DNA from: Chitinophaga flava
Lineage (GTDB): Bacteria; Bacteroidota; Bacteroidia; Chitinophagales; Chitinophagaceae
Assembly: GCF_003308995.1 (NCBI RefSeq)
Contig: NZ_QFFJ01000002.1
Location: 2,046,001-2,110,000 of the forward strand
Length of the DNA stretch: 64,000 nt
Reading direction: 5' to 3'
Positions 44,650-54,446 of the stretch are shown piece by piece. The notes under the pieces are model-generated. The model made no database searches. It was not told where the DNA came from and was given only the letters and a program-made list of their open reading frames with translations. The position numbers were made by a program, and so were the translations under genes. The first letter of the stretch is position 1. Each line of letters begins with the position of its first letter.

Positions 44650-45993
44650 ATGCGTTGTACCCTTTTACTGATGGCTACGCTTTTTTTGTCAGGAATACAT
44701 GCCACTTACGGGCAAATGGATACAACCAGGGGGAATTATGCCTTTAACCTGGCAGAGTGCATACAGTACGGGATTACGCATCATCACGACGTTGTAAATG
44801 CCAATCTGGACACCATTTTCTCCCAGGAACAGGTAAAGGAAGCTACCGCCAAACTATTTCCACATGGTAATATCACTGGCAACTTTACGGACAACCTGAA
44901 GTTGCCGACATCGCTTATTCCTGATATTGCCAATGGCAACTATAATAAAAAAATACCGGTACAATTTGGTACCCGTTTATCCTCCTCCATCACCGGAGAG
45001 CTGGACCAGGTCCTTTTCCGGAGCGATTATTTTATCGGCCTCAAAGCCTCCCGTGTGTATCGCGGACTGTCAGTCAAAACATATGTCCGCACCGAAATAG
45101 ATACCAGGGTGGCCATCACCAAAGCCTACTACGCTGTGCTTACCAATCAGGAAAATATCCGCCTCTCCAGGGCCAATCTCGAACAACTCCGTAAAACCTT
45201 TTCCGATACCAAAGCCCGCTACGACGCAGGTGTAGCCGAAAGGGTAGACGTAGACCGCATCGCAGTGTCCTACAACAACAGCGTTACCCAGATAGAAAAC
45301 CAGATCCGGTTGCTCGTATATTCGATACAGTTACTCAAATTCCAGATGGGCATGCCCCAGGAAAGTGGCCTCGAACTACGCGAAACCGTACAGGATCTCA
45401 ACGTAGAATCATTCTCCTCAGATACCCTCAATTATAAAGTGGAAGACCGCATCGAATATGGTATACAAACCACCCAGATAGCCCTTGACGAATTGAACCT
45501 GAAAAGTAAAAAGCTGGCTTATCTGCCACAGCTCAACTTTTACGTCAACTATGGTTTCAACTATTTCTCCACCTATCTCCCAGACCTGTATAAACGTAAT
45601 TTCGGCGCTTCCGCTTTAGGCATCAACTTAACATGGCCCATTTTTACAGGAACAGAAAGACTGCACCAGATCAAGGAACTCGGCATCACCCTGCAGAAAT
45701 CCCGTAATGACCTGGATTTCCTCTCCCAGCAGATCAAACTGGAAGTGCAGAACGCCAATACTGCCTACGAGAACAATAAAGCCACGTTTGTGACACAGAA
45801 AACCAACATGGCACTCACACAGGGCATTTACGACAGAATCGTACTGAAGTTTGAACAAGGGGTAGCTACCAGCCTGGACGTGATTTCAGCCGAAAGTGAG
45901 CTCACCCAGGCCCGGACAGATTATATCAACGCCATGCTGAACACACTGATCAGCAAAACGGACCTGGACAAAGCAATGGGAAGGATTAAATAG
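44650..45993 (+). CDS. TolC-family outer membrane efflux protein
   Basis: 447 residues from ATG 44650, which gives a clean signal peptide ending TYGQ; a GTG at 44581 would place 23 odd residues in front and is rejected. It has two outer-membrane-efflux repeats with long amphipathic helices (RVDVDRIAVSYNNSVTQIENQ and its partner near VATSLDVISAESELTQAR). It forms the outer membrane channel of the tripartite pump whose adaptor and permease follow. Confidence 0.92.
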   Translation: MRCTLLLMATLFLSGIHATYGQMDTTRGNYAFNLAECIQYGITHHHDVVNANLDTIFSQEQVKEATAKLFPHGNITGNFTDNLKLPTSLIPDIANGNYNKKIPVQFGTRLSSSITGELDQVLFRSDYFIGLKASRVYRGLSVKTYVRTEIDTRVAITKAYYAVLTNQENIRLSRANLEQLRKTFSDTKARYDAGVAERVDVDRIAVSYNNSVTQIENQIRLLVYSIQLLKFQMGMPQESGLELRETVQDLNVESFSSDTLNYKVEDRIEYGIQTTQIALDELNLKSKKLAYLPQLNFYVNYGFNYFSTYLPDLYKRNFGASALGINLTWPIFTGTERLHQIKELGITLQKSRNDLDFLSQQIKLEVQNANTAYENNKATFVTQKTNMALTQGIYDRIVLKFEQGVATSLDVISAESELTQARTDYINAMLNTLISKTDLDKAMGRIK

Positions 45994-46053
45994 ACAGATG
46001 ACCGACAATCATCATATTCAACAATCATGATAACCTGGTAATTTTTTCTCCAT

Positions 46054-47187
46054 ATGTACCTGAAATCAAATTGGATAATATTCATGATCGCGCTCCTGGG
46101 CACGTCCTGCGGCGGCGGTAAGAAAAATCAGCAGGCGGCCATGATGGGCAAGATGAAAGCTACTGTAATGGTACAGGACGTCGTGCCGACTTCCTATACG
46201 GTGAGTTCACAGTTTCCCGGCACACTGGTGGCGCACGATGTGGTGGCAATCCGCTCTGATGTGACTGGTTTTCTCTCCGGCATAAAAGTGAAAGATGGAA
46301 GTATGGTGAAAAAAGGCCAGCCACTGTATGATATCGACAAAAGCCGTTATGTTGCTGCCTATGGCCAGGTGGCCGCCAGCCAGCAACAGGCGGAAGCCGA
46401 TCTCGCACAGAAACAAAGAGACTACGAAAGATATAAAACACTACTCGAACATGACGCCATCTCCCGGCAAACGGTAGACCAGGCCTATACTGCTGTGCTC
46501 ACCGCCAAAGCCAATGTAGCCGCTGCTAAGGCTGCTGTCGCTAAAGCCGGTACAGATGTTAACCACTCGGTGATCCGCGCCCCGGCCAACGGCTCCATCG
46601 GTATCGTCCTGATCAAAGTAGGCGATATCGTCAATGCCGGCCAGACACAGATCAATACCCTCGTCAACGAACATCCCATCTTCGCTGATTTTGATGTACC
46701 ACAGGCCAGCATCCCCCAGTTCCTGCGCATTCAGAAAGGACAAGGAGATGAAAAGTTCTTCCTGAAATTTACCAGCGGTGAAAGCTATGGAGAACAGGGG
46801 AAAATACAGACAATCAACAATATCGTTGACCCGCAAACAGGTACCATCCGCGTCAGGCTTGTGTTCCAGAACAGAGATGGCCTACTCAAATCAGGTATGA
46901 GCTGTGTAGTAGTCATGCAATATACCACCCCTGGCACACAGGTGGCCATCCCCACCAAAGCCATTATCCAGAACCTGTCCGAAACATCCGTGATGACCCT
47001 GACAAAGGATAATGTGGTAAAACCGGCATCTATCAAGCCCGGGCCCATTACAGATACCATGATCATCGTGGAAGAAGGCCTTAATGCCGGAGACAGGGTG
47101 ATTATAGAAGGGCAACAGAAAGTCAGGCCCGGAGATACCGTTAATGTAGCCGGTGCCGGTGGTGCTCCTGCAGGAGGTAAACATTAA
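46054..47187 (+). CDS. RND efflux periplasmic adaptor (membrane fusion protein), lipoprotein
   Basis: 377 residues with a lipoprotein signal ending LLGTSC (Cys19), followed by GGGKK. The barrel-sandwich lipoyl halves (VAIRSDVTGFLSGIKVKDGS and NHSVIRAPANGSIGIVLIKVGD) flank a coiled-coil hairpin, with a beta-barrel and membrane-proximal domain after them. It bridges the inner-membrane permease and the TolC channel. It is 60 bp after the tolC-like gene and 20 bp before the permease gene. Confidence 0.93.
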   Translation: MYLKSNWIIFMIALLGTSCGGGKKNQQAAMMGKMKATVMVQDVVPTSYTVSSQFPGTLVAHDVVAIRSDVTGFLSGIKVKDGSMVKKGQPLYDIDKSRYVAAYGQVAASQQQAEADLAQKQRDYERYKTLLEHDAISRQTVDQAYTAVLTAKANVAAAKAAVAKAGTDVNHSVIRAPANGSIGIVLIKVGDIVNAGQTQINTLVNEHPIFADFDVPQASIPQFLRIQKGQGDEKFFLKFTSGESYGEQGKIQTINNIVDPQTGTIRVRLVFQNRDGLLKSGMSCVVVMQYTTPGTQVAIPTKAIIQNLSETSVMTLTKDNVVKPASIKPGPITDTMIIVEEGLNAGDRVIIEGQQKVRPGDTVNVAGAGGAPAGGKH

Positions 47188-47207
47188 TCCTAAATCGCCA
47201 TCACAGT

Positions 47208-50200
47208 ATGATTTCAAAAACCTTTATAGAGCGCAAGAATACTACGATAGTCATAGCCATCATCCTGGTGATTGTGGGGTTGATCTGTATGTTTAACCTG
47301 CCCATTGCGCAGTTGCCCGATATCGCCCCGCCTGTGACAGATGTAAGAGCCACCTATGTAGGTGCCAACTCCACCACTGTGGAAGAAACCGTGACCACGC
47401 CCATAGAAAACCAGGTCAACGGTACGCCCGGCGCGATGTACATACAGTCTGTAAGTGCCAACGACGGCTCCATGAGCATTACGGTTACCTTTAATCTCGG
47501 TACAAACCCTGATATCGCTACACTCGACGTACAAAACAGGGTTAGCCTCGCCTTACCCAGTACTCCCGATGAAGTACGACGTGTAGGCGTTACCGTGAAA
47601 AAACGTTCCAACGACATGCTGATGGTAATAGGGCTCAACACTCCGCATGAAAAACACAGCCATGAATTCCTGGACAACTACATGAACATCTACCTGAAAC
47701 CGGAACTGGCCCGTATCGAAGGGGTGGGCGACGTAAATGTGTTCTCCCAGGATTATAGTATGCGTATATGGCTCAACCCCGATAAGATGGCTGCACTTGG
47801 GCTCACTGCCGGAGATATTGCCCAGGCTATCACCGAACAAAACCAGCAGGTGCCGGCGGGTAGTATCGGCGGACAGCCCATGTCCCGCAATCAGGCTTTT
47901 GAATATACAGTTAGCGTGAAAGGACGCCTGGCTACCTCAGAAGAATTTGGCAATATCATCGTTGCGAAAAATCCGAATGGCGGACTGGTACGCCTCCGCG
48001 ACGTGGCCAGGATCAATCTGGGCTCTTTCTCCTATGCTATCGATGCTAAAGCCGATGGCAAAACAGGTAGTGGTCTGGCCATCTACCTGGCGCCTGGAGC
48101 CAATGCCCTGGATGTAAATGACCGCGTAATAGCCAAAATGGAGGAACTCGCCAAAGCCTTCCCCGAAGATGTGAACTGGCTTATCCCCTTTGAAACCACT
48201 TCTTTCGTAAAAATATCCATCAACGAAGTATTCCATACTTTCCTCGAAGCATTAGGACTGGTAGTGCTGGTGGTGTTTATCTTTCTGCAGAACTGGCGTG
48301 CTACCATCATTCCCATCCTGGTAATACCCATATCACTGATAGGCACCTTTATCTTCTTCCAGCTGCTGGGATTTTCCATCAATACCCTTACCCTGTTTGG
48401 TTTTGTACTGGCCATTGGTATCGTGGTGGACGATGCTATTGTGGTAGTGGAAGCGGTGCAGCATCATATTGATGTTGACCTGATGTCGCCGCGGGAAGCC
48501 ACTTTTAAAGCGATGTCGGAGGTACAGGCGCCGGTAATTGCCATTGCGCTGATTCTGGCAGCTGTATTTGTACCGGTGGCGTTTATTCCTGGGGTGAGTG
48601 GTCGCTTGTACCAGCAGTTTGCACTGACGATTGCTTTCTCCGTATTGTTGTCTGCTTTTCTGGCACTTACGCTTACGCCGGCTCTGACAGCTATTCTTCT
48701 GCAGCCTGCTCATCTCACTAAAAAATCACGTGGGCTGAATAAACTCTTTTTTAAATTTAATGAATGGTTCAACAGATTCACTAACCGTTATGGCAATATG
48801 GTGATGCGTGCCATTCGTTTTACGCCGGTGGTCCTGATACTATTGTTGCTGCTTTTTGTAGCGGCTTTTTATTTGTTTAAGAAGACGCCTACCACTTTTG
48901 TGCCGCAGGAAGACATGGGGGCTATCTTCATCGCGTTGGAGTTACCTGAAGCGGCATCCACGGAGCGGACTAAGGAGGTGGTGAGTGAAATCGGTGATAT
49001 CCTCCGGAGAGACAGTGCTGTACTCCACTTTTTCGGGATCTCCGGGATCAACTTCGTGGCCAATGCAACCAAACCCAACTCGGGCACTTTCTTCGTCAGC
49101 CTCAAACCATGGGATGTCCGTTATCCTCACGGCGACGATATGAATACTGTGGTAGGCCGCCTCCAGGGCGCCACCAGCAGAATTCTTGGTGCCACTATCA
49201 TCCTGATCCCCGCACCCACACTCCGTGGTTTGGGTAACTCCGGTGGTTTCTCCTTCATGCTCGAACAGAAAAGCAATCCGGATATAGGCCAGTTTATGCA
49301 GGTAATGGGACAATTCCTGATGACAGCCAACCAGCGTCCGGAGATAGCCAGGGCCTATGCTTTCTTCAGTGCCAATACCCCGCAGTTTAATGTGGAAGTA
49401 GACAGAGATAAGTGTAAACAGCTGGGGGTAGCTGTCAGTGATGTGTTTGGCGCATTGCAGACATTCCTCGGAGGTCTGTATGTGAATGACTTTACACGGT
49501 TTAGCCGCAGCTTCCGCGTAGTGTTGCAGGCCGATTCATTATATCGTACTAATATCAACAACCTCGCTACTTACTATGTACGAAACAACCTTGGGCAGAT
49601 GGTACCGCTGAGCGCACTCCTGGTCACCCGAAAAGGGGCAGGAGCTCCGGTAATCAACCACTTTAACCTGTATCGCTCTGTAGAAATTGATGGAGATGCC
49701 CAGGTAGGCTACAGTAGCGGCGACGCTATCAATGCGCTCAAGGAAGTGGCCGCCAAAACCCTCCCGGAAAACTTCGGCTTTGAGTGGGCCAACGTATCCC
49801 TTCAGGAGATAAAAGCCGGAAAGAGCAGCGTGCTTATTTTTATGTTGTCTATATTGTTTGTATTCCTGCTGCTGACAGCATTGTATGAAAGCTGGTCGGT
49901 ACCCTTCTCTGTATTGCTGGCGGTACCGGTGGCCCTGTTTGGCTCTATCATAGCGCTCACGCTCACCAAACAGGCCAACAGCGTTTATTCACAGATCGGT
50001 CTTGTGACGCTGATCGGGCTGGCAGCCAAAAACGCCATCCTTATCGTAGAGTTTTGTAAGGATCGTGTAGACAGAGGAATGCCATTGATGGACGCTACGC
50101 TGGAAGCCGTAAAACTGCGTTTCAGGCCTATTCTCATGACATCCTTCGCCTTCATTCTCGGGGTAGTGCCTCTGTGTCTGGCTAAAGGGGCTGGTGCGGC

Positions 50201-50381
50201 CTCCCGTGTTAATATAGGCTTCACCGTTATTGGAGGGATGCTGGCAGCCACCTTGCTGGGGATATTTACAGTGCCGGTACTGTATGTGCTGATCACCAAA
50301 CTGGCATATGGTAAAAAGAAACTGGCCGAACTCGAAGCACATGGCGATGAAGCCAGAAAACCCAAAGGTCTGGGTGAATAG
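47208..50381 (+). CDS. RND multidrug efflux permease, AcrB/HAE1 family
   Basis: 1057 residues, the standard length. Twelve membrane helices and two large periplasmic loops are evident. The proton-relay aspartates are D408-D409 in the helix-4 segment GIVVDDAIVVVEAV, matching Asp407/408 of AcrB; the relay lysine region follows in the second half (GLAAKNAILIVEFCKD). It exports hydrophobic compounds using the proton gradient. The three genes from 44650 form a complete tripartite pump with no regulator next to them. Confidence 0.95.
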   Translation: MISKTFIERKNTTIVIAIILVIVGLICMFNLPIAQLPDIAPPVTDVRATYVGANSTTVEETVTTPIENQVNGTPGAMYIQSVSANDGSMSITVTFNLGTNPDIATLDVQNRVSLALPSTPDEVRRVGVTVKKRSNDMLMVIGLNTPHEKHSHEFLDNYMNIYLKPELARIEGVGDVNVFSQDYSMRIWLNPDKMAALGLTAGDIAQAITEQNQQVPAGSIGGQPMSRNQAFEYTVSVKGRLATSEEFGNIIVAKNPNGGLVRLRDVARINLGSFSYAIDAKADGKTGSGLAIYLAPGANALDVNDRVIAKMEELAKAFPEDVNWLIPFETTSFVKISINEVFHTFLEALGLVVLVVFIFLQNWRATIIPILVIPISLIGTFIFFQLLGFSINTLTLFGFVLAIGIVVDDAIVVVEAVQHHIDVDLMSPREATFKAMSEVQAPVIAIALILAAVFVPVAFIPGVSGRLYQQFALTIAFSVLLSAFLALTLTPALTAILLQPAHLTKKSRGLNKLFFKFNEWFNRFTNRYGNMVMRAIRFTPVVLILLLLLFVAAFYLFKKTPTTFVPQEDMGAIFIALELPEAASTERTKEVVSEIGDILRRDSAVLHFFGISGINFVANATKPNSGTFFVSLKPWDVRYPHGDDMNTVVGRLQGATSRILGATIILIPAPTLRGLGNSGGFSFMLEQKSNPDIGQFMQVMGQFLMTANQRPEIARAYAFFSANTPQFNVEVDRDKCKQLGVAVSDVFGALQTFLGGLYVNDFTRFSRSFRVVLQADSLYRTNINNLATYYVRNNLGQMVPLSALLVTRKGAGAPVINHFNLYRSVEIDGDAQVGYSSGDAINALKEVAAKTLPENFGFEWANVSLQEIKAGKSSVLIFMLSILFVFLLLTALYESWSVPFSVLLAVPVALFGSIIALTLTKQANSVYSQIGLVTLIGLAAKNAILIVEFCKDRVDRGMPLMDATLEAVKLRFRPILMTSFAFILGVVPLCLAKGAGAASRVNIGFTVIGGMLAATLLGIFTVPVLYVLITKLAYGKKKLAELEAHGDEARKPKGLGE

Positions 50382-50398
50382 TATTACTTTTAGCTGCC

Positions 50399-51157
50399 AT
50401 GAAAAATACCGAACGATTTAGTAATAGGGTAGCCGACTATGAAAAGTACAGGCCACATTATCCGGAAGCCATTATTCCTTATTTGTCTGCTACCACCGGG
50501 CTTTCCCCGCAAAGTGTGATCGCCGACATCGGCTCTGGTACGGGCATCTCGGCACAACCCTTTCTGGACAACGGCAATACCGTATTTGCCGTAGAGCCTA
50601 ATAACGAAATGCGGGCTTCAGCAGAAAAACAGCTAGAGCGCTTTCCAGGCTTTAAAAGTGTCAACGGTACCGCCGAACATACCACCCTGCCCGATCACTC
50701 CATAGATCTGGTAGTGGCTGCCCAGGCCTTCCACTGGTTCGACAGGGAATCCGCCCGCAAAGAGTTTCACCGTATCACCAAACCGGGAGCATTCGCAGTG
50801 CTCATGTGGAATTTCCGGCCAATCAACACTCCCTTCGAACAAGACTATGAGCAGCTGCTCAGGCAATACGGTAATGATTACCAGCATATGCAACACCGTA
50901 GTATAGACGCGGCACAGCTGGCAGCTTTCTTCCTGCCAGACACCTTCCGGGAAAAATCTATTGTGAATGCCCAACGCTTTGATTTTCCGGCATTGAAAGG
51001 GTTATTGTCCTCCAGCTCCTATATGCCAGATAAAACCCATCCCAGCTATCAGCCTATGGTCAGAGCACTGGAAGACCTCTTTGAAAAATACAAGGAAAAC
51101 GGCATCGTGGTGTTTAGCTACGAAACGAAACTTTATACGGGAAATCCGGGAGCATAA
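50399..51157 (+). CDS. Class I SAM-dependent methyltransferase
   Basis: 252 residues. Motif I is VIADIGSGTGISAQPFL, followed by VFAVEPNNEMR and the UbiE/COQ5-like DLVVAAQAFHWFDRE. This yeast-Tmt1/UbiE-like group has varied small-molecule substrates, so no substrate is proposed. It starts 17 bp after the efflux permease; a TTACTTTT box just upstream of the ATG could be its own promoter. The repeat element begins 5 bp after its stop. Confidence 0.9.
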   Translation: MKNTERFSNRVADYEKYRPHYPEAIIPYLSATTGLSPQSVIADIGSGTGISAQPFLDNGNTVFAVEPNNEMRASAEKQLERFPGFKSVNGTAEHTTLPDHSIDLVVAAQAFHWFDRESARKEFHRITKPGAFAVLMWNFRPINTPFEQDYEQLLRQYGNDYQHMQHRSIDAAQLAAFFLPDTFREKSIVNAQRFDFPALKGLLSSSSYMPDKTHPSYQPMVRALEDLFEKYKENGIVVFSYETKLYTGNPGA

Positions 51158-51162
51158 TTCGT

Positions 51163-51437
51163 TTCCCAGGGCTGAAGCCCTGGGCTATGTTTGTCTGGGG
51201 ATACTGCGGTGGGTTTTATAAAAAAATCTACGCCAGGTTCCCATTAAACGTCTTTACACCCTACAAATACAGCTGCATTTTTTATAAAAATCCTTCCTAA
51301 ATCCCATCCATTTACCCCAATCCTCCCTACAAATACAGTGATATTTTTTATAAAAAAACCTTCCTAAATCCAATCCATTTATCCCAATCCCCCGTCTTTA
51401 CGCCCAACAAATATAGCCCAGGGCTTTAGCCCTGGGA
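51163..51437. repeat. Palindrome-bounded repeat element, long copy with internal tandem repeat
   Basis: A 275-bp element of the same family as 12667-12840. Its ends (51163-51192 and 51409-51437) are inverted repeats, each a CCCAGGGCT / AGCCCTGGG palindrome. Inside are two tandem units of about 66 bp, 51259-51324 and 51325-51391, each starting CCCTACAAATACAG and holding a TTTTTTATAAAAA self-complementary stretch. The right-hand unit also resembles the interior of the short copy. It fills the whole gap between two converging genes and has no coding frame. Confidence 0.88.
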
Positions 51438-51439
51438 CC

Positions 51440-54364
51440 CTAAGCAAGGCTATCAAAAAGAATTTCAAGAGGATGTAAGGCTTTTACGCCAGTTCCATCT
51501 TTTACTTGATGGCGGCAGCTGGTGCCGGGCGCTGCTATCAGCGTGCCTGTGGTAGCATTGCGGACGGCGGGAAACAGTACCATTTCTCCGATTTGCATGC
51601 TGAGGTCGTAGTGTTCCTGTTCATAGCCAAACGAACCGGCCATACCGCAACATCCGGAAGGAATTACTTCTACGGTAAAATGTTGTGGTATGGACAACAT
51701 TTTTTTACTATGCAGTGCAGATGATAGTGCTTTCTGCTGACAGTGGCCGTGTAGTTTTATATGTTGTTCCCTGGGGGTAAACTGGGCTGCGGTGATATGT
51801 CCTTTTTCTGCTTCGCTGGCGATGAATTCATCTATGAGGAAGCAGTTTTTGGCGAGGGTCTGTGCCTGCTGGCGCAGGTTTTCGCGGACAAGATCAGGGT
51901 ATTCATCACGGAAACTGAGGATGGCAGATGGTTCTATGCCCAGTAGGGGAGTAGATTCGTTGATAACGTCGCTGAATATACGAACATTTTCTTCTGCCAG
52001 TTCCCGGGCTTTGCGTAACAGTCCTTTGGACATATATGCACGGGCACTTTCCGGATGCTCGATCATTTTTACTTCATAACCCAGACGGTGCAGTAGTTGT
52101 ACTGCTTTGATACCTATCGGTGTGTCGTTGTAGTTGGTAAACTCATCGCAGAACAGGTATACGGTGCGATTGCCGGTACCTTTCTTTTCTTTGGACCAGG
52201 TCTGGTTGAACCATTTGCGCAAAGTGGTATGGTGCAGTTCTGGCAGGGAGCGTTTGGGGGCAAAGCCGCTGAGTTTGCGGATAAGGCCGCCGGTAAAGCT
52301 GTTGTTGATCAGTCCATTATATACACCGGGTGCGATGGCAGCCAGGGCAGACAGTTTGGAGAAGTTGCCGATCATTTTGGCGCGCATGGGTACACCGTTA
52401 GCATCGTAGTAATGCTGCAGGAATTCCATTTTCAGCTTGGCCATGTCTACGTTGGACGGACATTCCGATTTACATCCTTTACAAGCCAGACAGAGATCCA
52501 GTACGTCGTAGATTTCCTGGTGGTCAAAGCGGTTTTCCTTGTGGGAATGAGTGAGGAACTCGCGCAGGATATTGGCTCTGGCGCGGGTAGTATCTTTCTC
52601 GTTGCGGGTGGCCATGTAACTGGGGCACATGGTGCCGCCGCTCAGGGATGTCTTACGGCAATCTCCGGAACCGTTACACTGTTCTGCATGCTGGAGAATG
52701 GTCTGTTCCGGGAAATGGAAGATGGTGTTGAAAGCGGGTGTTTTTTGTCCGGGTTCGTACCGCAACATACTGTTCATAGACGGCGTGTCTACGATTTTGT
52801 TGGGATTGAAGATATTTTCCGGGTCCCAGGTATATTTGATCTGGCGCAGCAGTTCATAGTTTTTGTCACCCACCATCTGTTTGATGAATTCTCCACGCAG
52901 GCGGCCGTCGCCGTGTTCTCCGCTGAGGGAGCCCTGGTATTTTTTCACCAGGGTAGCAATTTCTTCGGCGATCGTTCTGAAAAGCTGGTTACCTGTTTCT
53001 GTTTTCAGGTCGATGATGGGGCGGAGGTGGATTTCACCGCTGCCGGCATGGGCGTAGTGTACGGCATGCAGGTTATATTTTTCCAGGATGATGTTGAAGT
53101 CCCTGATAAAGTCAGGCAGGTCTTCTACTGCCACGGCTGTATCTTCGATAACAGGTACGGCTTTCTCATCTCCGGGGAGGTTACTGAGCAGGCCCAGTCC
53201 GGCTTTACGGAGTGTCCAGATTTTTTTGGTGTCTTCTCCGAAGAGTAGCGGGAAATGATATCCCAGTCCGGCGGCACGTAGGGTGGCCTCGAGGCGGCCG
53301 GCTATTTCCTGTACTTCTTCCCGGGTGTTGCGGCAGAATTCCACTACCAGAATGGCGCCGGGGTCGCCCTTTACGAAGAAGCGGTTTTTACTTTGTTCAA
53401 TATTGTCTTTGGTGCACTCCAGGATGTAGTGGTCAATCAGTTCGCTGGCGCTGGGTTTGTAATCCATGACCAGGATATTGGCACGAAGTGACTCGTCTAC
53501 ATTGTTGAAGTGGATACACAGCAGTCCTACCTCTTTGGGAGGCAGGGGATCTATATGTAGTTTGATTTCTGTGATAAAGGCGAGGGTCCCTTCGGAGCCT
53601 GCTATCAGTTTACAGAAGTTAAAGTCTTCTGTACCGGCGGTGAAGGGGGCTGTTTCCAGCAGCAGATCTACGGCATAACCGGTATTACGGCGGGGTATGC
53701 TCTTTTTAGGGAATTCCCGTCGTATTTCTTCCTGGTTGTGGTGGTTGCTCAGGGTGCTGCGTATCTGGCGGTAGATATGGGTTTCCAGTGTATCCGGCCC
53801 TTCACATTTATTGTGAAAATCGTCCGGGGAGATGCTGCCGAAGGTTACTTCTTCGCCGTTGCTGAGCAGTGCTTTCACTTCCAGCAGATGCTCACGGGTG
53901 CTGCCATATACTACGCTGTTGGAGCCGCAGGAGTTGTTACCTACCATGCCGCCTATCATGGCGCGGTTGGCAGTGGAGGTTTCCGGGCCGAAATAAAAAC
54001 CATGTGGTTTGAGGTACATGTTGAGTTCATCACGGATGACGCCGGGCTGTACCCGTACCCAGTTTTCAGCAGTATTTAATTCCAGTATTTTGGTAAAACT
54101 ACGTGACACGTCTGTGACAATGCCGTTGCCGACTACTTGTCCTGCCAGTGAAGTCCCTGCAGTACGTGGGATCAGCGAAGTTTTATTATTACGCGCAAAA
54201 GCGATCAGTTTCTTTAAATCGTCTGTTGATTCAGGGATGGCCACGGCCAGCGGCATTTCCCGGTATGCCGACGCATCAGTGGCATAAAGGGTTCGCATGG
54301 TATTGTCTGTATAAAGCGTGCCTTCCAGTTCCTGGGCCAATAGCTCTAGCTTTTCGCGCATCAT
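51440..54364 (-). CDS. FAD/Fe-S D-lactate or 2-hydroxyacid dehydrogenase (YdiJ/GlcD-GlcF fusion type)
   Basis: 974 residues. The N-terminal half is a FAD-binding type 4 domain (IPRTAGTSLAGQVVGNGIV) with a FAD-linked oxidase C-terminal domain. Next come two Fe-S cluster motifs (CNGSGDCRK with CPSY, and CLACKGCKSECPSNVDM), and the end has a CCG domain (GCCGMAGSFGYE). It oxidises D-lactate, glycolate or D-2-hydroxyglutarate and reduces the quinone pool at the inner membrane. A methionine codon at 54361 is an alternative start. It complements lutABC, which handles L-lactate. Confidence 0.92.
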   Translation of the reverse strand: MMREKLELLAQELEGTLYTDNTMRTLYATDASAYREMPLAVAIPESTDDLKKLIAFARNNKTSLIPRTAGTSLAGQVVGNGIVTDVSRSFTKILELNTAENWVRVQPGVIRDELNMYLKPHGFYFGPETSTANRAMIGGMVGNNSCGSNSVVYGSTREHLLEVKALLSNGEEVTFGSISPDDFHNKCEGPDTLETHIYRQIRSTLSNHHNQEEIRREFPKKSIPRRNTGYAVDLLLETAPFTAGTEDFNFCKLIAGSEGTLAFITEIKLHIDPLPPKEVGLLCIHFNNVDESLRANILVMDYKPSASELIDHYILECTKDNIEQSKNRFFVKGDPGAILVVEFCRNTREEVQEIAGRLEATLRAAGLGYHFPLLFGEDTKKIWTLRKAGLGLLSNLPGDEKAVPVIEDTAVAVEDLPDFIRDFNIILEKYNLHAVHYAHAGSGEIHLRPIIDLKTETGNQLFRTIAEEIATLVKKYQGSLSGEHGDGRLRGEFIKQMVGDKNYELLRQIKYTWDPENIFNPNKIVDTPSMNSMLRYEPGQKTPAFNTIFHFPEQTILQHAEQCNGSGDCRKTSLSGGTMCPSYMATRNEKDTTRARANILREFLTHSHKENRFDHQEIYDVLDLCLACKGCKSECPSNVDMAKLKMEFLQHYYDANGVPMRAKMIGNFSKLSALAAIAPGVYNGLINNSFTGGLIRKLSGFAPKRSLPELHHTTLRKWFNQTWSKEKKGTGNRTVYLFCDEFTNYNDTPIGIKAVQLLHRLGYEVKMIEHPESARAYMSKGLLRKARELAEENVRIFSDVINESTPLLGIEPSAILSFRDEYPDLVRENLRQQAQTLAKNCFLIDEFIASEAEKGHITAAQFTPREQHIKLHGHCQQKALSSALHSKKMLSIPQHFTVEVIPSGCCGMAGSFGYEQEHYDLSMQIGEMVLFPAVRNATTGTLIAAPGTSCRHQVKDGTGVKALHPLEILFDSLA

Positions 54365-54386
54365 GGTATAACCGGTTTAGAGAGGG

Positions 54387-54394
54387 CGAAATTA
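54387..54394 (-). promoter_or_regulatory. Candidate -7 element of the FAD/Fe-S dehydrogenase gene
   Basis: On the minus strand this reads TAATTTCG, the same TAnnTTCG variant seen at the cold-shock promoter. The leader would be about 20 nt. Confidence 0.35.
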
Positions 54395-54446
54395 ATATTT
54401 CAGTCCGGCTTTTTTATCCCTTGTAATGTATTCGTCAAAAAAAACA

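Noticed and set aside
51259..51391. Tandem units that could suggest a CRISPR array
   Set aside because: The units are contiguous, about 66 bp, with no unique spacers of constant length, no leader and no cas genes.
52097..53248. A 383-codon open frame on the + strand
   Set aside because: It is antisense to the well-supported FAD/Fe-S dehydrogenase, shows no recognisable domain, and has the unusual composition expected of a shadow frame in G/C-rich coding sequence.
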